From DASYQD01 sp036005845 (GTDB lineage Bacteria; Acidobacteriota; Thermoanaerobaculia; Multivoradales; JAIOJS01), in NCBI GenBank assembly GCA_036005845.1, contig DASYQD010000055.1, positions 8,174 through 72,173 on the forward strand: DNA of 64,000 nucleotides, read 5' to 3'. The translations under genes and the position numbers were made by a program. Numbering within the stretch: the stretch's first letter is position 1; each line of letters opens with the position of its first letter. Below are positions 41,901 to 50,414 of the stretch, piece after piece. The notes under the pieces were generated by a model. It searched no databases and was not told the origin of the DNA. It saw only the letters and a program-made list of their open reading frames with translations.

Positions 41901-42133
41901 TGATGACCTCGCTCGCCTTCGGTCTCGGCGTGTTGCCGCTGGCGCTCGCCAGCGGCGCCGGCTCCGGCGCGCAGCGCGCCATCGGGACCGGCGTGCTGGG
42001 CGGCATGGTGGCGGGCACTTTCCTGGGGATCTTCTTCGTGCCGCTCTTCTTCGTCACCGTGCGCAGGATCTTTGCCCGACGAACGGCGCGAGTGCCGCTC
42101 AATGCGGAGACGCAGCCGGGGGTGACGGCGTGA
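38984..42133 (+). CDS. RND multidrug efflux pump (AcrB/MexB, HAE-1 family)
   Basis: A 1049-residue inner-membrane proton/drug antiporter of normal length with 12 membrane helices and two large periplasmic loops. The proton-relay pair D407-D408 (LLVDDAIVVVENVERL) falls at the same positions as in E. coli AcrB. The N-terminus (MARFFIDRPIFAWVIAI) is typical. It exports amphiphilic drugs, dyes or metabolites together with the flanking adaptor and channel. The stop overlaps the ATG of the channel gene. Confidence 0.95.
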   Translation: MARFFIDRPIFAWVIAIIVMLAGALSIARLPISRYPTIAPPSVSVNAFYPGASAQVVEDSVTQIVEQNMKGLDGLLYMSSTSESNGAVAVTLTFENGIDPDIAQVQVQNKLQGAIPLLPQIVQQQGIAVSKANPSFLLVVGFVSEDGRMTRTDIDDYVASHLVEPLSRVKGVGSVQLFGAPYAMRIWLDPEKLNAYKLSPGDLVAAIRAQNAQVGVGQLGDAPSVPGQQLNATITAQGRLETPEQFRDIVVRSNPGGSALRLGDVARVELGSSNYGFITRYNAKPASGVAVNLATNANALDAAVGVETMVRDLERSFPPGLKAVIPFDTTPFVRASIYEVVKTLLEAVGLVFLVMYLFLQNLRATLIPTIAVPVVLLGTFGILAALGQSINMLTMFAMVLAIGLLVDDAIVVVENVERLMREEHLSPVEATRKSMDQITGALVGIAMVLAVVFVPMAFLGGAAGVIYRQFSITIVAAMALSVVVAIVLTPALCATMLKPHDVEVHEERGGFFGWFNRTFERASGGYRRAVSGMLSRGVRFMLVYAVLAAAMAFLFLRLPTAFLPNEDQGFLMAMVQAPVGATQERTLKSIYPLERHFLQDEKGTVESLFTVQGFSFAGSGQNTGIAFIKLKDWDERKGKDQGVQAIAMRAMGALMQIKDAMVFAFPPPPIFELGTSSGFDFYLKDLRGQGHDALTAARNQFLGMASQSKLLQNVRPNGQEDTPELRVDVDIAKAGALDLDIGEVNETLALAWGGRYVDDFIDRGRVKRVILQADAPFRMVPQDFDRWYVRNRHGEMVPFTAFATSHWRRSSPRLERYNGAPAMQITGEAKPGVASSDAMNEVEAMVAKLPPGFGLEWTGQSYQERASGAQTPLLYTLSVIVVFLCLAALYESWSIPTSVLLVVPLGVLGAVLFTMLRGLQRDIYFQVAMLATVGLSSKNAILIVEFAKKYTEQGLGLVEATLQAVRDRLRPILMTSLAFGLGVLPLALASGAGSGAQRAIGTGVLGGMVAGTFLGIFFVPLFFVTVRRIFARRTARVPLNAETQPGVTA

Positions 42134-43614
42134 TGCGGCGCATGGGAACCACGAACGCCCGCCTTACGGCGGCCGTGCTGTCCGCGCTGCTCGCGGGCGG
42201 CTGCGTCAGCTTTGAGCCCAAGGTGCAGTTGCCGCCGCCGCCGATCCAGGCGAGCTGGCCCCTGCCGGAAACCACCGTCGTGGCGCCGCCGCCGGCCACG
42301 GAGCCCGCAGCTAGTGAGTCCGTTGCGACCGCAACGGCGCCGGTTGCCGCACCAGACATAGGTTGGCGCGACTTCTTCGCGGATGAGCGCCTCGAGCAAC
42401 TCATCGCCCTCGCCCTCGAAGGCAACCGCGACTTCCGCACCAGTGTGCTCAACGTGGCGCGCTTCCGCGCCCTCTACGACATCCGCCGCGCCGACCGCGT
42501 GCCGTCGGTCGACGCCACGGTGAGCGGCGCGCGGCAGCGCCTGCCCAGCTCGCAGACCGGCGGCGATCCGGCGACCGTCAGCTCCTACGCGCTCGAGGTC
42601 GGCACCACCGCCTACGAGCTCGACCTCTTCGGCCGTGTGAGGAGCCTCTCGCACGAGGCGCTCGAGCAGTATTTCGCCAGCGAAGAGAACCGCCGCGGCG
42701 CGCAGCTCGCGCTGATCGCCGCGGTCGCCGACCAGTACCTCGCCGTCGCCGCCGACCGCGAGCTGCTCCACCTCGCCGAGGAGACGGTGAAGAGCCAGGA
42801 GCAGTCGTTCGGCCTCACCGAGAAGCGTCACGAGCTCGGCGCCGTCTCCGGCCTCGACCTGGCGCAGGAGCGCACCACGGTCGAGTCGGCGCGCGTCGAC
42901 GCCGCGCGCTTCGCCGGCGAGGTCGATCTCGACGTCAACGCGCTCCAGCTGCTCGTCGGCGCGCCCATCGACCCGGCGCTGCTTCCCGAGCGCCTGGACG
43001 ACAGCGTCGCCTCGATCGCGGCGCTGCCGCCCGGCCTGCCGTCGGAGGTGCTGCTGCGCCGTCCCGACGTGCTCGCCGCCGAGCACGTGCTGCGCGGCGC
43101 CAACGCCAGCATCGGCGCCGCCCGCGCCGCCTACTTCCCGCGCATCTCGCTCACCGCCCTCTTCGGCCGCGCCAGCGACGACCTCGGCGATCTCTTCAGC
43201 AGCGGCAGCGGCACCTGGAGCTTCCTGCCGCAGGTGACCGTGCCGATCTTCCAGGGCGGCCGCCTGCGCGCCAACCGCCGCGCCGCCGAGGTCGAGCGCG
43301 ACATCGCCGTGGCGCAGTACGAGGGCGCCATCCAGACCGGCTTCCGCGAGGTGGCGGACGCATTGGCGCTCGACCGCAGCCTCGCCCGCCAGCGCGAGGC
43401 GCAGCAGGCGCTGACCGACGCCGCGGCGCGCGCCTACGACCTGTCGCGCGAGCGCTACCAGGCCGGGCGCGACAGCTACCTCGTGGCGCTCGACTCGCAG
43501 CGCATCCACTACGGCGCGCAGCAGGGGCTGATCGTCATCCGGCTCGCCGAGCAGAGGAACCGCGTCGAGCTGTACCGGGTGTTGGGCGGCGGCTGGAAGG
43601 AACGGACCGAGTGA
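42133..43614 (+). CDS. outer-membrane efflux lipoprotein (OprM/NodT family)
   Basis: A 493-residue TolC-type channel with a lipobox ending at Cys24 (LLAGGC). Both structural repeats are visible: YELDLFGRVRSLSHEALEQYF in the first half and the RPDVLAAEHVLRGANASIGAARAAYFPRISLTA hallmark in the second (given as one motif in the family). An unusual Pro/Ala/Thr-rich insert of about 35 residues follows the lipobox. The ATG overlaps the pump stop by one base, and the last four bases overlap the TetR GTG. Confidence 0.92.
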   Translation: MRRMGTTNARLTAAVLSALLAGGCVSFEPKVQLPPPPIQASWPLPETTVVAPPPATEPAASESVATATAPVAAPDIGWRDFFADERLEQLIALALEGNRDFRTSVLNVARFRALYDIRRADRVPSVDATVSGARQRLPSSQTGGDPATVSSYALEVGTTAYELDLFGRVRSLSHEALEQYFASEENRRGAQLALIAAVADQYLAVAADRELLHLAEETVKSQEQSFGLTEKRHELGAVSGLDLAQERTTVESARVDAARFAGEVDLDVNALQLLVGAPIDPALLPERLDDSVASIAALPPGLPSEVLLRRPDVLAAEHVLRGANASIGAARAAYFPRISLTALFGRASDDLGDLFSSGSGTWSFLPQVTVPIFQGGRLRANRRAAEVERDIAVAQYEGAIQTGFREVADALALDRSLARQREAQQALTDAAARAYDLSRERYQAGRDSYLVALDSQRIHYGAQQGLIVIRLAEQRNRVELYRVLGGGWKERTE

Positions 43615-44279
43615 CCGCGTCGCCGGCCGGCCCGCCGCTGTCGGATGGCGCCGCGGCTGGGCCGGCGCCGGCGTCGCCGGCGAACGTACGCGAGGCCGGC
43701 GAGCGCGCGCGGGCGCAGCGCGAACGGATCCTGCGCGCCGCCAAGCGCTGTTTCGTCGAGCACGGCTTCCACGCCGCCAGCGTCGCGGACATCGCGCGGA
43801 CGGCGGAGATGAGCGCCGGCCTCATCTACCGCTACTTCGACAGCAAGGACGCCATCGTGCGCGGCATCGTCGACCGCCAGATCGAGGAGGCGCGGACGCT
43901 GCTGGATTCGATCGGCTCGGCCGAGGATCTGGTCGCGGCGATCCTCGACCATTTCGAGCGGTGGAGCCGGCCGCAGGACGAGGAGATGAACGCGGCACTG
44001 TTCCTCGAGATGGCGGCCGAAGCGACGCGCGACCCGCGCGTGGCCGAGGTGACGCGCGCGGCCGACGCCGAGGTACGCGCGCGCCTGCGCGAGGCCCTGC
44101 AGCGGACCGTGCGCGCCACCGGCCGCGAGCTCGACGCCGCAGCCGCCGAGCGGCGCGTGCTGGCCCTGCAGTGCGTCATCGAGGGCGTGCTGGTGCGCGC
44201 TGTGCGCCAGCCCGACCTCGACCGCGCCACCCTGCGGGCTTGCCTCGAGAAGGCGCTCGCCGGGCTCATCGCACCCTAG
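43611..44279 (+). CDS. TetR-family repressor of the efflux operon
   Basis: A 222-residue regulator with an N-terminal helix-turn-helix (about 38-82: ILRAAKRCFVEHGFHAASVADIARTAEMS, then GLIYRYFDSKDAI) and a ligand domain of about 140 residues. A Pro/Ala/Ser-rich tail of about 30 residues precedes the DNA-binding part. It is the last gene of the efflux operon, overlapping the channel gene by 4 bp (GTGA), so it would repress its own operon in a feedback loop. The candidate operator is at 37656-37671. Confidence 0.9.
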   Translation: MTASPAGPPLSDGAAAGPAPASPANVREAGERARAQRERILRAAKRCFVEHGFHAASVADIARTAEMSAGLIYRYFDSKDAIVRGIVDRQIEEARTLLDSIGSAEDLVAAILDHFERWSRPQDEEMNAALFLEMAAEATRDPRVAEVTRAADAEVRARLREALQRTVRATGRELDAAAAERRVLALQCVIEGVLVRAVRQPDLDRATLRACLEKALAGLIAP

Positions 44280-44488
44280 GCTCCTCGCAACCTTGGGTTG
44301 CTGCTCGCCGGCGTGCTGCCGGCGCGGCGCGGCGCCCGCATCGAGAGCGGCAGAAAGCGCTCGAGGGGCCAATAGCCGGCCGGTGTCGTCCAGGCGCCGG
44401 AGGTAGTCGTCGGGCTGCTGGACGGCGGGACGCCCGCCGGCTGGCGGTCGCCACAGCGGCAACCGGCAAGGTATTGGTACATCTCCAC
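44276..44488 (-). CDS. possible small ORF in the gap, weakly supported
   Basis: A 70-residue frame with codon-like GC3 and a GTGGAG stretch just before the internal ATG at 44482 (MYQYLAGCRCGDR). It overlaps the TetR stop by 4 bp on the opposite strand. I recognise no family. In DNA of this GC content such frames are common by chance, so it may be spurious. Confidence 0.25.
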   Translation of the reverse strand: MEMYQYLAGCRCGDRQPAGVPPSSSPTTTSGAWTTPAGYWPLERFLPLSMRAPRRAGSTPASSNPRLRGA

Positions 44489-44533
44489 TTGCGGCTAGCC
44501 GGCGTAGCGCGCGCGCGTGGCACCCCCGTTGCG

Positions 44534-45055
44534 ATGGCGGAACCCATGAGGACGCAAGACGTGCAAGAAGCCCTGGTGGTGCCGGTGGAAGCGCTGGCGG
44601 TGCGGCTGGTGACCCTCGACGGCAAGGGCAGCGAAGCCTTCGTCTTCCTGCACACGTCGAGCGGCCGCCGCTTCGGCCCCGAGACGCTGGGCGAGCGGCT
44701 GAGCAGCGGCGACACGCGGTTCCTTCCTTGCGAGACCGTCGCCGGTGTCGAGCTGGTGAACCTCGAACAACTCGCCTATCTCGAGTGCGCGCCTGGTCTC
44801 CCCGAGGTTGCCGAGCTGGACGAGATGTCGGCCTTCCGCTCCGCGGCCCTGCTCCATCTCGCGCACGGCGAGACGCTCAGCGGCGAGCTGCGCTACCGGC
44901 GGCCGCCGTTCTCTTGTCGTGTCTCCGACCTGCTCAACGCGGCCGAGGAGCGCTTCCTGCTGCTCACCGCCCGCGACCACTGCTGGTACGTCAACCGCCG
45001 CGCCATCGTGAGAATCCACGAGGACGCGCCGCTGGAGGTCTTGTCATGCCGGTGA
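44534..45055 (+). CDS. unknown protein coupled to the PilT-like ATPase
   Basis: A 173-residue soluble protein without a family I can name. It is rich in beta strands in its first half (VVPVEALAVRLVTLDGKGSEAFVFLH) with a later RFLLLTARDHCWYVNRRAIVRIHE segment. The last 10 bases overlap the start of the PilT-like gene, so the two are translationally coupled and probably work together in pilus control. ATG 44546 is an alternative start, closer to a GGCGGA site. Confidence 0.6.
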   Translation: MAEPMRTQDVQEALVVPVEALAVRLVTLDGKGSEAFVFLHTSSGRRFGPETLGERLSSGDTRFLPCETVAGVELVNLEQLAYLECAPGLPEVAELDEMSAFRSAALLHLAHGETLSGELRYRRPPFSCRVSDLLNAAEERFLLLTARDHCWYVNRRAIVRIHEDAPLEVLSCR

Positions 45056-46641
45056 TCGATCAGCTCTTGCAGACCATGCACGAGAAGGGCGGCGCCGGCG
45101 CGTCGCTGCTGCTCGAGCCGGGACATGCAGCGCGCCTGCGCACGGCCCACGGCGAGCGTGCGCTCACTCGCGGCCCCCTGGACGCGACCACCATCCACCG
45201 CATGTTGCAGGAAGTGATGCCTCGCCGCGTCCCGGAGCCGACGGTGTCGGCGCCACGCGTCGAATTGCTGCGGCCGGTCGGCGGCGCCGAGTTCGTGGTC
45301 TCGGCGGTCGTCTGCGCCGGAGGGTGGCGCGTGTCGGCCCGGCACGCCGCTTCCGACGCCTCGATCGCAGCAGTGGCGCCCGCCGCCGTTCCGCCGGGCG
45401 CGCCGTTGTCGACACCGCAGCCGCCGGTGCGCGCCGCCGCTGCCGGTGCCAGGCCGCAGGCCGTGGCCACGCCGCAGGCCGTGACCACGCCGCACGTCGC
45501 GGCAGCCGTGAGTGCGCCGCCAGCCGAAGTGGCGACCGCCCTACGGACCATCACCTCCCTTCCGCGCCTCCTCGCGGACCTGGTCGCCGCTCGCGGCTCC
45601 GACCTTCACCTCTCCGCGCAGCAAGCGCCGCGGTGGCGCATCGACGGCGACCTCGAGGTCATCGACGGCTATGCGGCCCCGAACGGCGAGCGGCTGCGCG
45701 AGCTGCTGTGGGAGATCACGCCGCAGCGAAATCGCGACGAGCTCGACGGCAAGAACGACTCCGATTTCGCCTACGAGCTGCCGGGCACCGGCCGCTTCCG
45801 CGTCAACCTCTTCCGCGACCGCCTCGGGCCCGGCGCCGTGATGCGCCAGATCCCCGAGAAGATCCCCACCGCCGACGACCTCGGCCTCTCTCCGGCGGTG
45901 AGAAACCTCGCCTACCTGTCGAAGGGGCTGGTGCTCGTCACCGGGCCCACCGGCTCGGGCAAGTCGACGACCCTCGCCGCCATCATCGACCTCGTCAACC
46001 GCACGCGCCACGACCACATCATCACCATCGAAGACCCGGTGGAGTTCGTGCACCCGTCGCGCCAGTGCCTGGTCAACCAGCGCGAGGTGCACGTGCACAC
46101 GCAGTCCTTCAAGCAGGCGCTGCGCGCCGCGCTGCGCGAGGATCCCGACGTGGTGCTGGTGGGTGAGCTGCGCGACCTGGAGACGATCGCGATCGCCATC
46201 GAGACGGCCGAGACCGGCCACCTCGTCTTCGGCACCCTGCACACGACGACCGCCATCTCGACCGTCGAGCGCCTGGTCGACCAGTTCCCGGGCGACCGCC
46301 AGGAGCAGGTGCGCATGATGCTCGCCGACTCGTTGAAGGCGGTGATCGCTCAGACGCTGCTCAAGAAGGTGGGCGGCGGCCGCGTCGCGGCGCAGGAGGT
46401 CCTGCTCGGCAACCCGGCGGTGTCGAACCTGATCCGCGAGGGCAAGACGTTCCAGCTCGCCTCCGCCATGCAGACCGGCCGCGCCAAGGGGATGATCCTG
46501 CTCAACGACGCCCTGCTCGACTTGGTCAAGCGCGGCGTCGTCACCGCCCAGGAGGCCTGGCTCAAGGCAGTGGACAAGGAGAACCTGGCGAAGGCGTTCG
46601 CGGCGGCGAACCTGGAGCTCGAGCTGCCGCAGGCGGCGTGA
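45046..46641 (+). CDS. PilT-like type IV pilus retraction ATPase with duplicated N-terminal module
   Basis: A 531-residue secretion ATPase. The Walker A box is GPTGSGKST at 300-308; the Asp box (ITIEDPVEF), REVHVHTQSF, the Walker B/His box (DPDVVLVGELRDLETI, TGHLVFGTLHT) follow the PilT pattern. Before it, residues about 170-260 form the normal N-terminal domain (ARGSDLHLSAQQAPRWRIDGD). A further segment at 1-95 (AGASLLLEPGHAARLRTAHGE) reads as a degenerate second copy, joined by an Ala/Pro-rich linker. Typical PilT is about 350 residues. It would power pilus retraction or twitching. Confidence 0.85.
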   Translation: MPVIDQLLQTMHEKGGAGASLLLEPGHAARLRTAHGERALTRGPLDATTIHRMLQEVMPRRVPEPTVSAPRVELLRPVGGAEFVVSAVVCAGGWRVSARHAASDASIAAVAPAAVPPGAPLSTPQPPVRAAAAGARPQAVATPQAVTTPHVAAAVSAPPAEVATALRTITSLPRLLADLVAARGSDLHLSAQQAPRWRIDGDLEVIDGYAAPNGERLRELLWEITPQRNRDELDGKNDSDFAYELPGTGRFRVNLFRDRLGPGAVMRQIPEKIPTADDLGLSPAVRNLAYLSKGLVLVTGPTGSGKSTTLAAIIDLVNRTRHDHIITIEDPVEFVHPSRQCLVNQREVHVHTQSFKQALRAALREDPDVVLVGELRDLETIAIAIETAETGHLVFGTLHTTTAISTVERLVDQFPGDRQEQVRMMLADSLKAVIAQTLLKKVGGGRVAAQEVLLGNPAVSNLIREGKTFQLASAMQTGRAKGMILLNDALLDLVKRGVVTAQEAWLKAVDKENLAKAFAAANLELELPQAA

Positions 46642-46643
46642 GA

Positions 46644-48131
46644 TCAGGCGACGAGCGCGGGCACGCGGTCCGCCCACGGCTTCGCGGTCTCGAGCTGCGC
46701 CGCGAGCCGGAGCAACAGCCCTTCCTCGCCGCAGCTCGCCGCGAGCTGCACCGCCAGCGGCAGCCCCTCGGCGGTCCACCCCATCGGCACGCTCGCGGCC
46801 GGTTGGCCGGTCAGGTTGAAGAGCTGCGTGTTGGGTAGCGGCTCGAGGGCTTCGGGGCCCATCGCCGCGAGCGCGCGCAGCAGCAGCGGGCGCAGCGGCA
46901 GGGTCGAGAGGACGGCGAGGATGCGCTGCTGCGCCGCGGTGGGCCCGAGCTCGCCGAGCCGCTTGGGCGGCGTCGCGAGGGTGCTCGTCAGCAGCACGTC
47001 GTAGCGTTCGTGGAAGAGGGCGAGGACGCGACTCGCGCGCTGCGCTTCCTCCACGGCGGCGAGCAGCTCGGTGGCGGAGAGGCGGGCGCCGAGTTGGCGC
47101 AGGAACCAGGTCACGGTCTCGAAGCCGTCGCGGTCGAGCGGCCGGCCCATGACTTCGGCGGCGTGGTCGAGGATGCGCGCCGCGTTGCTTGCCACGATGG
47201 TGAAGTACGCCGCAACCAACGCTTCGCGGTCGATCTTCGGCGCCGCTTCCTCGACCTCGTGCCCGAGCTCGCGCAGCAGCGCCGCCGCCTCGTGCACGGC
47301 CGCTTTGCAGCGCGGGTCGATCGCCTTGCCGAAGAGCGAGCCGTCGAAGACGGCGACGCGCAGGCGCGGCGGCGGCTCGTCGAGGACCTTCAGGTACGAA
47401 GGCGGCGCCGGCGGCGCGGCGTACGGATCGCCGGCCGCGGCGCCGTGCGAGACGTCGAGCAGCAGCGCGCTGTCGCGCACGGTGCGGGTGAGCCCGTGCT
47501 GCGCGACGAGGCCGTTCCAGTCCTCGCCGCGCTCGGGGCCGAGCGGCGTGCGGCCGCGTGTCGGCTTCAACCCGAAGAGCGCGCAGGCGGCGGCGGGGAT
47601 GCGGATCGAGCCGCCGCCGTCGGCGCCGGCCGCCATCGGCACCATCCGCGCCGCCACGGCTGCCGCCGAGCCGCCGCTGCTGCCGCCCACCGAGCGCTCC
47701 AGGTCCCACGGGTTGCGCGTCGGCCCGTGGAGAAGCGGCTCGGTGGTGCCGACGAGCCCGAGCTCGGGCGTGTTGGTGCGGCCGAGGATGACGAGGCCGG
47801 CGGCGCGGTAGCGCTGCACGACGTCGGCGTCGTAGCGCGGCCGGTAGTCGCGCAGGAAGCGGCAGCCGCAGGTGAGCGGCTCGCCGGCCATCTCGCCGAG
47901 GAGGTCCTTGAGCAGGAACGGCACGCCGCGCAGCGGGCCATCTGGCAGCGGCGCCGCCGCCTCTTCGCGCGCCCGCTCGAAGCGCCGGTGCACGACGGCA
48001 TGGAGCGCCGGATCGCGCCGCTCGATGCGCTCGATCGCCGCGTCGACGAGCTCGCGCGGCTGCACCTCGCCGCGACGCACCAGCGCCGCCAGGTCGACGG
48101 CGTCGAGGCGGTCGTATTCGGGGAGCAGCAT
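46644..48131 (-). CDS. amidase (amidase-signature family)
   Basis: A 495-residue amidase with the Ser-cisSer-Lys triad: K75 (LLKDLLGE), S151 (in SVGGSSGGSAA) and S175 (GADGGGSIRIP). Members hydrolyse small amides or aryl-acyl amides; there is no GatA context. It is the last gene of a long minus-strand run, 19 bp after the radical SAM gene. It stops 2 bp from the end of the convergent PilT-like gene. The natural substrate is unknown. Confidence 0.87.
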   Translation of the reverse strand: MLLPEYDRLDAVDLAALVRRGEVQPRELVDAAIERIERRDPALHAVVHRRFERAREEAAAPLPDGPLRGVPFLLKDLLGEMAGEPLTCGCRFLRDYRPRYDADVVQRYRAAGLVILGRTNTPELGLVGTTEPLLHGPTRNPWDLERSVGGSSGGSAAAVAARMVPMAAGADGGGSIRIPAAACALFGLKPTRGRTPLGPERGEDWNGLVAQHGLTRTVRDSALLLDVSHGAAAGDPYAAPPAPPSYLKVLDEPPPRLRVAVFDGSLFGKAIDPRCKAAVHEAAALLRELGHEVEEAAPKIDREALVAAYFTIVASNAARILDHAAEVMGRPLDRDGFETVTWFLRQLGARLSATELLAAVEEAQRASRVLALFHERYDVLLTSTLATPPKRLGELGPTAAQQRILAVLSTLPLRPLLLRALAAMGPEALEPLPNTQLFNLTGQPAASVPMGWTAEGLPLAVQLAASCGEEGLLLRLAAQLETAKPWADRVPALVA

Positions 48132-48150
48132 CGCGCGCCAGGCGCCGACG

Positions 48151-49713
48151 TCAAGCCGGCAGCGGCATCGCCCGCAGGCCGCCCAGGCTCACCAGCCCGG
48201 CGACCGGTTCGAGCTCGGGGGAGAGCTCGTCGCCGCCGAGCAGCTCGGCGTAGCGGCCGAGCCGTTGCGCCAGGAGCTGCCGGTAGAAGTCGGGCAGCGC
48301 GCTCGTCCGGCCTTCGTGGAAGCCGAGCAGCTCGGCATCGCCGGCGATGCGGTCGCGCAGTTGGCGCAGCCGCCGCACCTCCGCCCACGCTCCCGAGACG
48401 CGCAGGACGTGCAGCGCCTTCATTCCCACCGAGCGGGTGCTCTGCACGCGACGGACGAGCAGCGCCGGCGAGGCCGTGGCCTCGTACATCGAAATCAGCA
48501 GGTCGTAGAACTCCACCAGGCCGTAGTGCTTCGGCCGCACCACGGTGTAGGGGGCGTAGTAGAAGGCGAACGGCATGGCGCGCAGCACGCGGTCCTCGGC
48601 GACGAAGCGGTCGTACATCGGCGTGCCGCCGAAGGGAACCGGGATGTTCATCGTCGGCCAGACGAAGGGCAGGCGGCGGATGAACTCGCGGGTGAGCGCC
48701 GCGGGCTCCTCGCCCTGGTCGCCGTCGGTGCCGAAGATGAAGTTCGCCTGCAGCCCCGGCACGTAGCGGTGGAGATCCTCGAAGTGCTCGACCAGCTTGT
48801 CGAGCTTGGCGTGGCCGACGCTGCGGCCGACGCCGGCCTTGTTCGAGTAGTCGGTCCACGACTCGACGCCCGGCGCCGCGTAGAGGCAGTTGGTGTCGCG
48901 CAGCCGCTGCAGCCGCGGCCCGCGCAGGATGGAGAGCGAGCTCTCCATCAGGTAGGGGTTGCGGCGGCCGGCCGGGATCTGTTCGATGAGGTCGAGCACC
49001 TCGTCGAAGCGGACGGCGAAGTTGGGGTCGTGGAAGGCGACGATGATCCCTGGCAGCCGCTCCGCGACGTAGCGCAGGTCGGCGAGCAGCCGGTCGCGCG
49101 GCAGCATCACGTAGTCGTTCTTCCAGTCGACGCAGAAGTCGCAGCGATACGGGCAGCCGACGCTGGTGAGCAGCGGCACGTTGCTGAGGCGGTTACGCCG
49201 GCCGCGGTCGAAGCTGGCGATCTCGATCTCCGCCAGGCGCTCGGGCACCGCCGGGATCTCCTCCAGCAGGTGGCCGCTGCTCACCACGCTGCCGGGTGCG
49301 TGGTCGCCGCGCAGGATGGCTTCGATCAGCGCCTTGTCGCAGTCGTGGACGACGAGGTCGAAGAAGCGCCGGCTGTCGGTGGGGAAGGCGGTGGCGTGCG
49401 GGCCGCCGAGCACCGTGCGTACGCCGCGACGGCGATACAGCCGCGCCAGCGCATAGGCGAGCGTGCTGGCCTGGGTGTAGGTGGCGAGGAAGACGACGTC
49501 GAGCTCGCGCGGCAGCAGCTCCTCGGGCGGCGCCTGGCCCCAGTAGGTGGCGTAGCGGACGTCGTGGCCGAGCTGCCGGCACCACGCCGAGACCGCCTGC
49601 GGCATGATGCTGGCGTAGTAGCGCCGGAACCGGCGGTCGAAGTTGCGCTCCAGCCACCCGCTGTGCACCGCATCGGTGAGGATTTCGAGGACGCCGACGC
49701 GCAGCTTCTTCAT
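48151..49713 (-). CDS. radical SAM protein with B12-binding-like N-terminal domain
   Basis: A 520-residue protein. Residues 1-165 resemble the cobalamin-binding Rossmann domain (VVFLATYTQASTLAYALARL, VLGGPHATAF) but lack an obvious DxHxxG motif. The radical SAM core follows with the [4Fe-4S] motif C187-x3-C191-x2-C194 (SVGCPYRCDFC). The C-terminal third is unassigned. B12-dependent radical SAM enzymes do methylations and ring rearrangements; the reaction here is unknown. It sits 17 bp downstream of the CAT-like gene in the same run. Confidence 0.83.
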   Translation of the reverse strand: MKKLRVGVLEILTDAVHSGWLERNFDRRFRRYYASIMPQAVSAWCRQLGHDVRYATYWGQAPPEELLPRELDVVFLATYTQASTLAYALARLYRRRGVRTVLGGPHATAFPTDSRRFFDLVVHDCDKALIEAILRGDHAPGSVVSSGHLLEEIPAVPERLAEIEIASFDRGRRNRLSNVPLLTSVGCPYRCDFCVDWKNDYVMLPRDRLLADLRYVAERLPGIIVAFHDPNFAVRFDEVLDLIEQIPAGRRNPYLMESSLSILRGPRLQRLRDTNCLYAAPGVESWTDYSNKAGVGRSVGHAKLDKLVEHFEDLHRYVPGLQANFIFGTDGDQGEEPAALTREFIRRLPFVWPTMNIPVPFGGTPMYDRFVAEDRVLRAMPFAFYYAPYTVVRPKHYGLVEFYDLLISMYEATASPALLVRRVQSTRSVGMKALHVLRVSGAWAEVRRLRQLRDRIAGDAELLGFHEGRTSALPDFYRQLLAQRLGRYAELLGGDELSPELEPVAGLVSLGGLRAMPLPA

Positions 49714-49730
49714 GGCGGCGGCTCAGACGC

Positions 49731-50411
49731 TCAGAAGGCGCGGTCGAAGCTCTCGCGCGCGGCTTCGTAGAGGTCGCCGAGGTCGGCGCCGTCGACGTAG
49801 AGGTGGTTGACCAGCAGGCCGACCGGCACGTCGCTGCGTCCGCCCGACTGGCGGAACTTGCCGAAGGCGGTCTCCGGCTGGCCGGCGGTGGGATCGGGCA
49901 GCGCCACGTGCGCGAAGCTGGTGAAGGGGACCTGCGGCAGCGCCGTGTAGTAGGCGTAGTCGGGAGTCTTGCCGCCGGTGAGGTCGGCGCGGGTCGAGGC
50001 CGCCGCCATCGCCTCCCGGGCCGTGGCGAGGAAGCGCTGCGCATCGGGCTCCCAGGCGAAGTTGGCGAACGAGAAGGTGCGCGCCGGCGCCGGCACCGTC
50101 ATGCCGACGTCGAGTCCGTCGTGGAGCACGACCTCCTCGCCGTCGAGGCGGGTGCGGAAGGCGTCGATGGTGAGCAGCGCGCGGTGGAAGCAGTAGACGA
50201 GCGCGGCATAGGTGGAGCCGCCGGCCTCCTTCGCCCGCGCCCGCACGCGCGTCGCTTCGAGCTCGAAGGTCAGCGAGTAGAACGGGTTCGCCTGGCGGCG
50301 GAAGAACTCGAGGTGCTGCCGTCGCGGGTAGTCGTCGAGGACGCGGCTTGACACCGCCGGAGGATATCGAAGCGGCTGTCGAGCGCCGGCGAACGAGATC
50401 GCGTTCGGCAT
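49731..50411 (-). CDS. chloramphenicol acetyltransferase-like acyltransferase
   Basis: A 226-residue CAT-fold protein. The catalytic segment is VNHLYVDGAD with H203 and D207, matching the HxxxDG motif, but the first histidine of the usual HH pair is Asn. Length and the N-terminal FEL and FRTR strands fit the CAT family. It could transfer an acyl group from CoA to a small alcohol or amine; resistance is not implied. It starts 3 bp after the dehydrogenase stop. Confidence 0.8.
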   Translation of the reverse strand: MPNAISFAGARQPLRYPPAVSSRVLDDYPRRQHLEFFRRQANPFYSLTFELEATRVRARAKEAGGSTYAALVYCFHRALLTIDAFRTRLDGEEVVLHDGLDVGMTVPAPARTFSFANFAWEPDAQRFLATAREAMAAASTRADLTGGKTPDYAYYTALPQVPFTSFAHVALPDPTAGQPETAFGKFRQSGGRSDVPVGLLVNHLYVDGADLGDLYEAARESFDRAF

Positions 50412-50414
50412 CGT

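Noticed and set aside
39019..42132. A long plus-strand frame in another phase that runs through the pump gene into the channel gene
   Set aside because: Only the part after 42133 is a real gene. The upstream part is an Arg/Ala/Gly-rich shadow of the pump, so the 1531-codon frame is not a fusion.
44280..44533. A second minus-strand frame (PDDYLRRLDDTGRLL) in the gap after the TetR gene
   Set aside because: It looks helical over a short stretch but competes with another open frame, overlaps the TetR gene for most of its length and has no family match.
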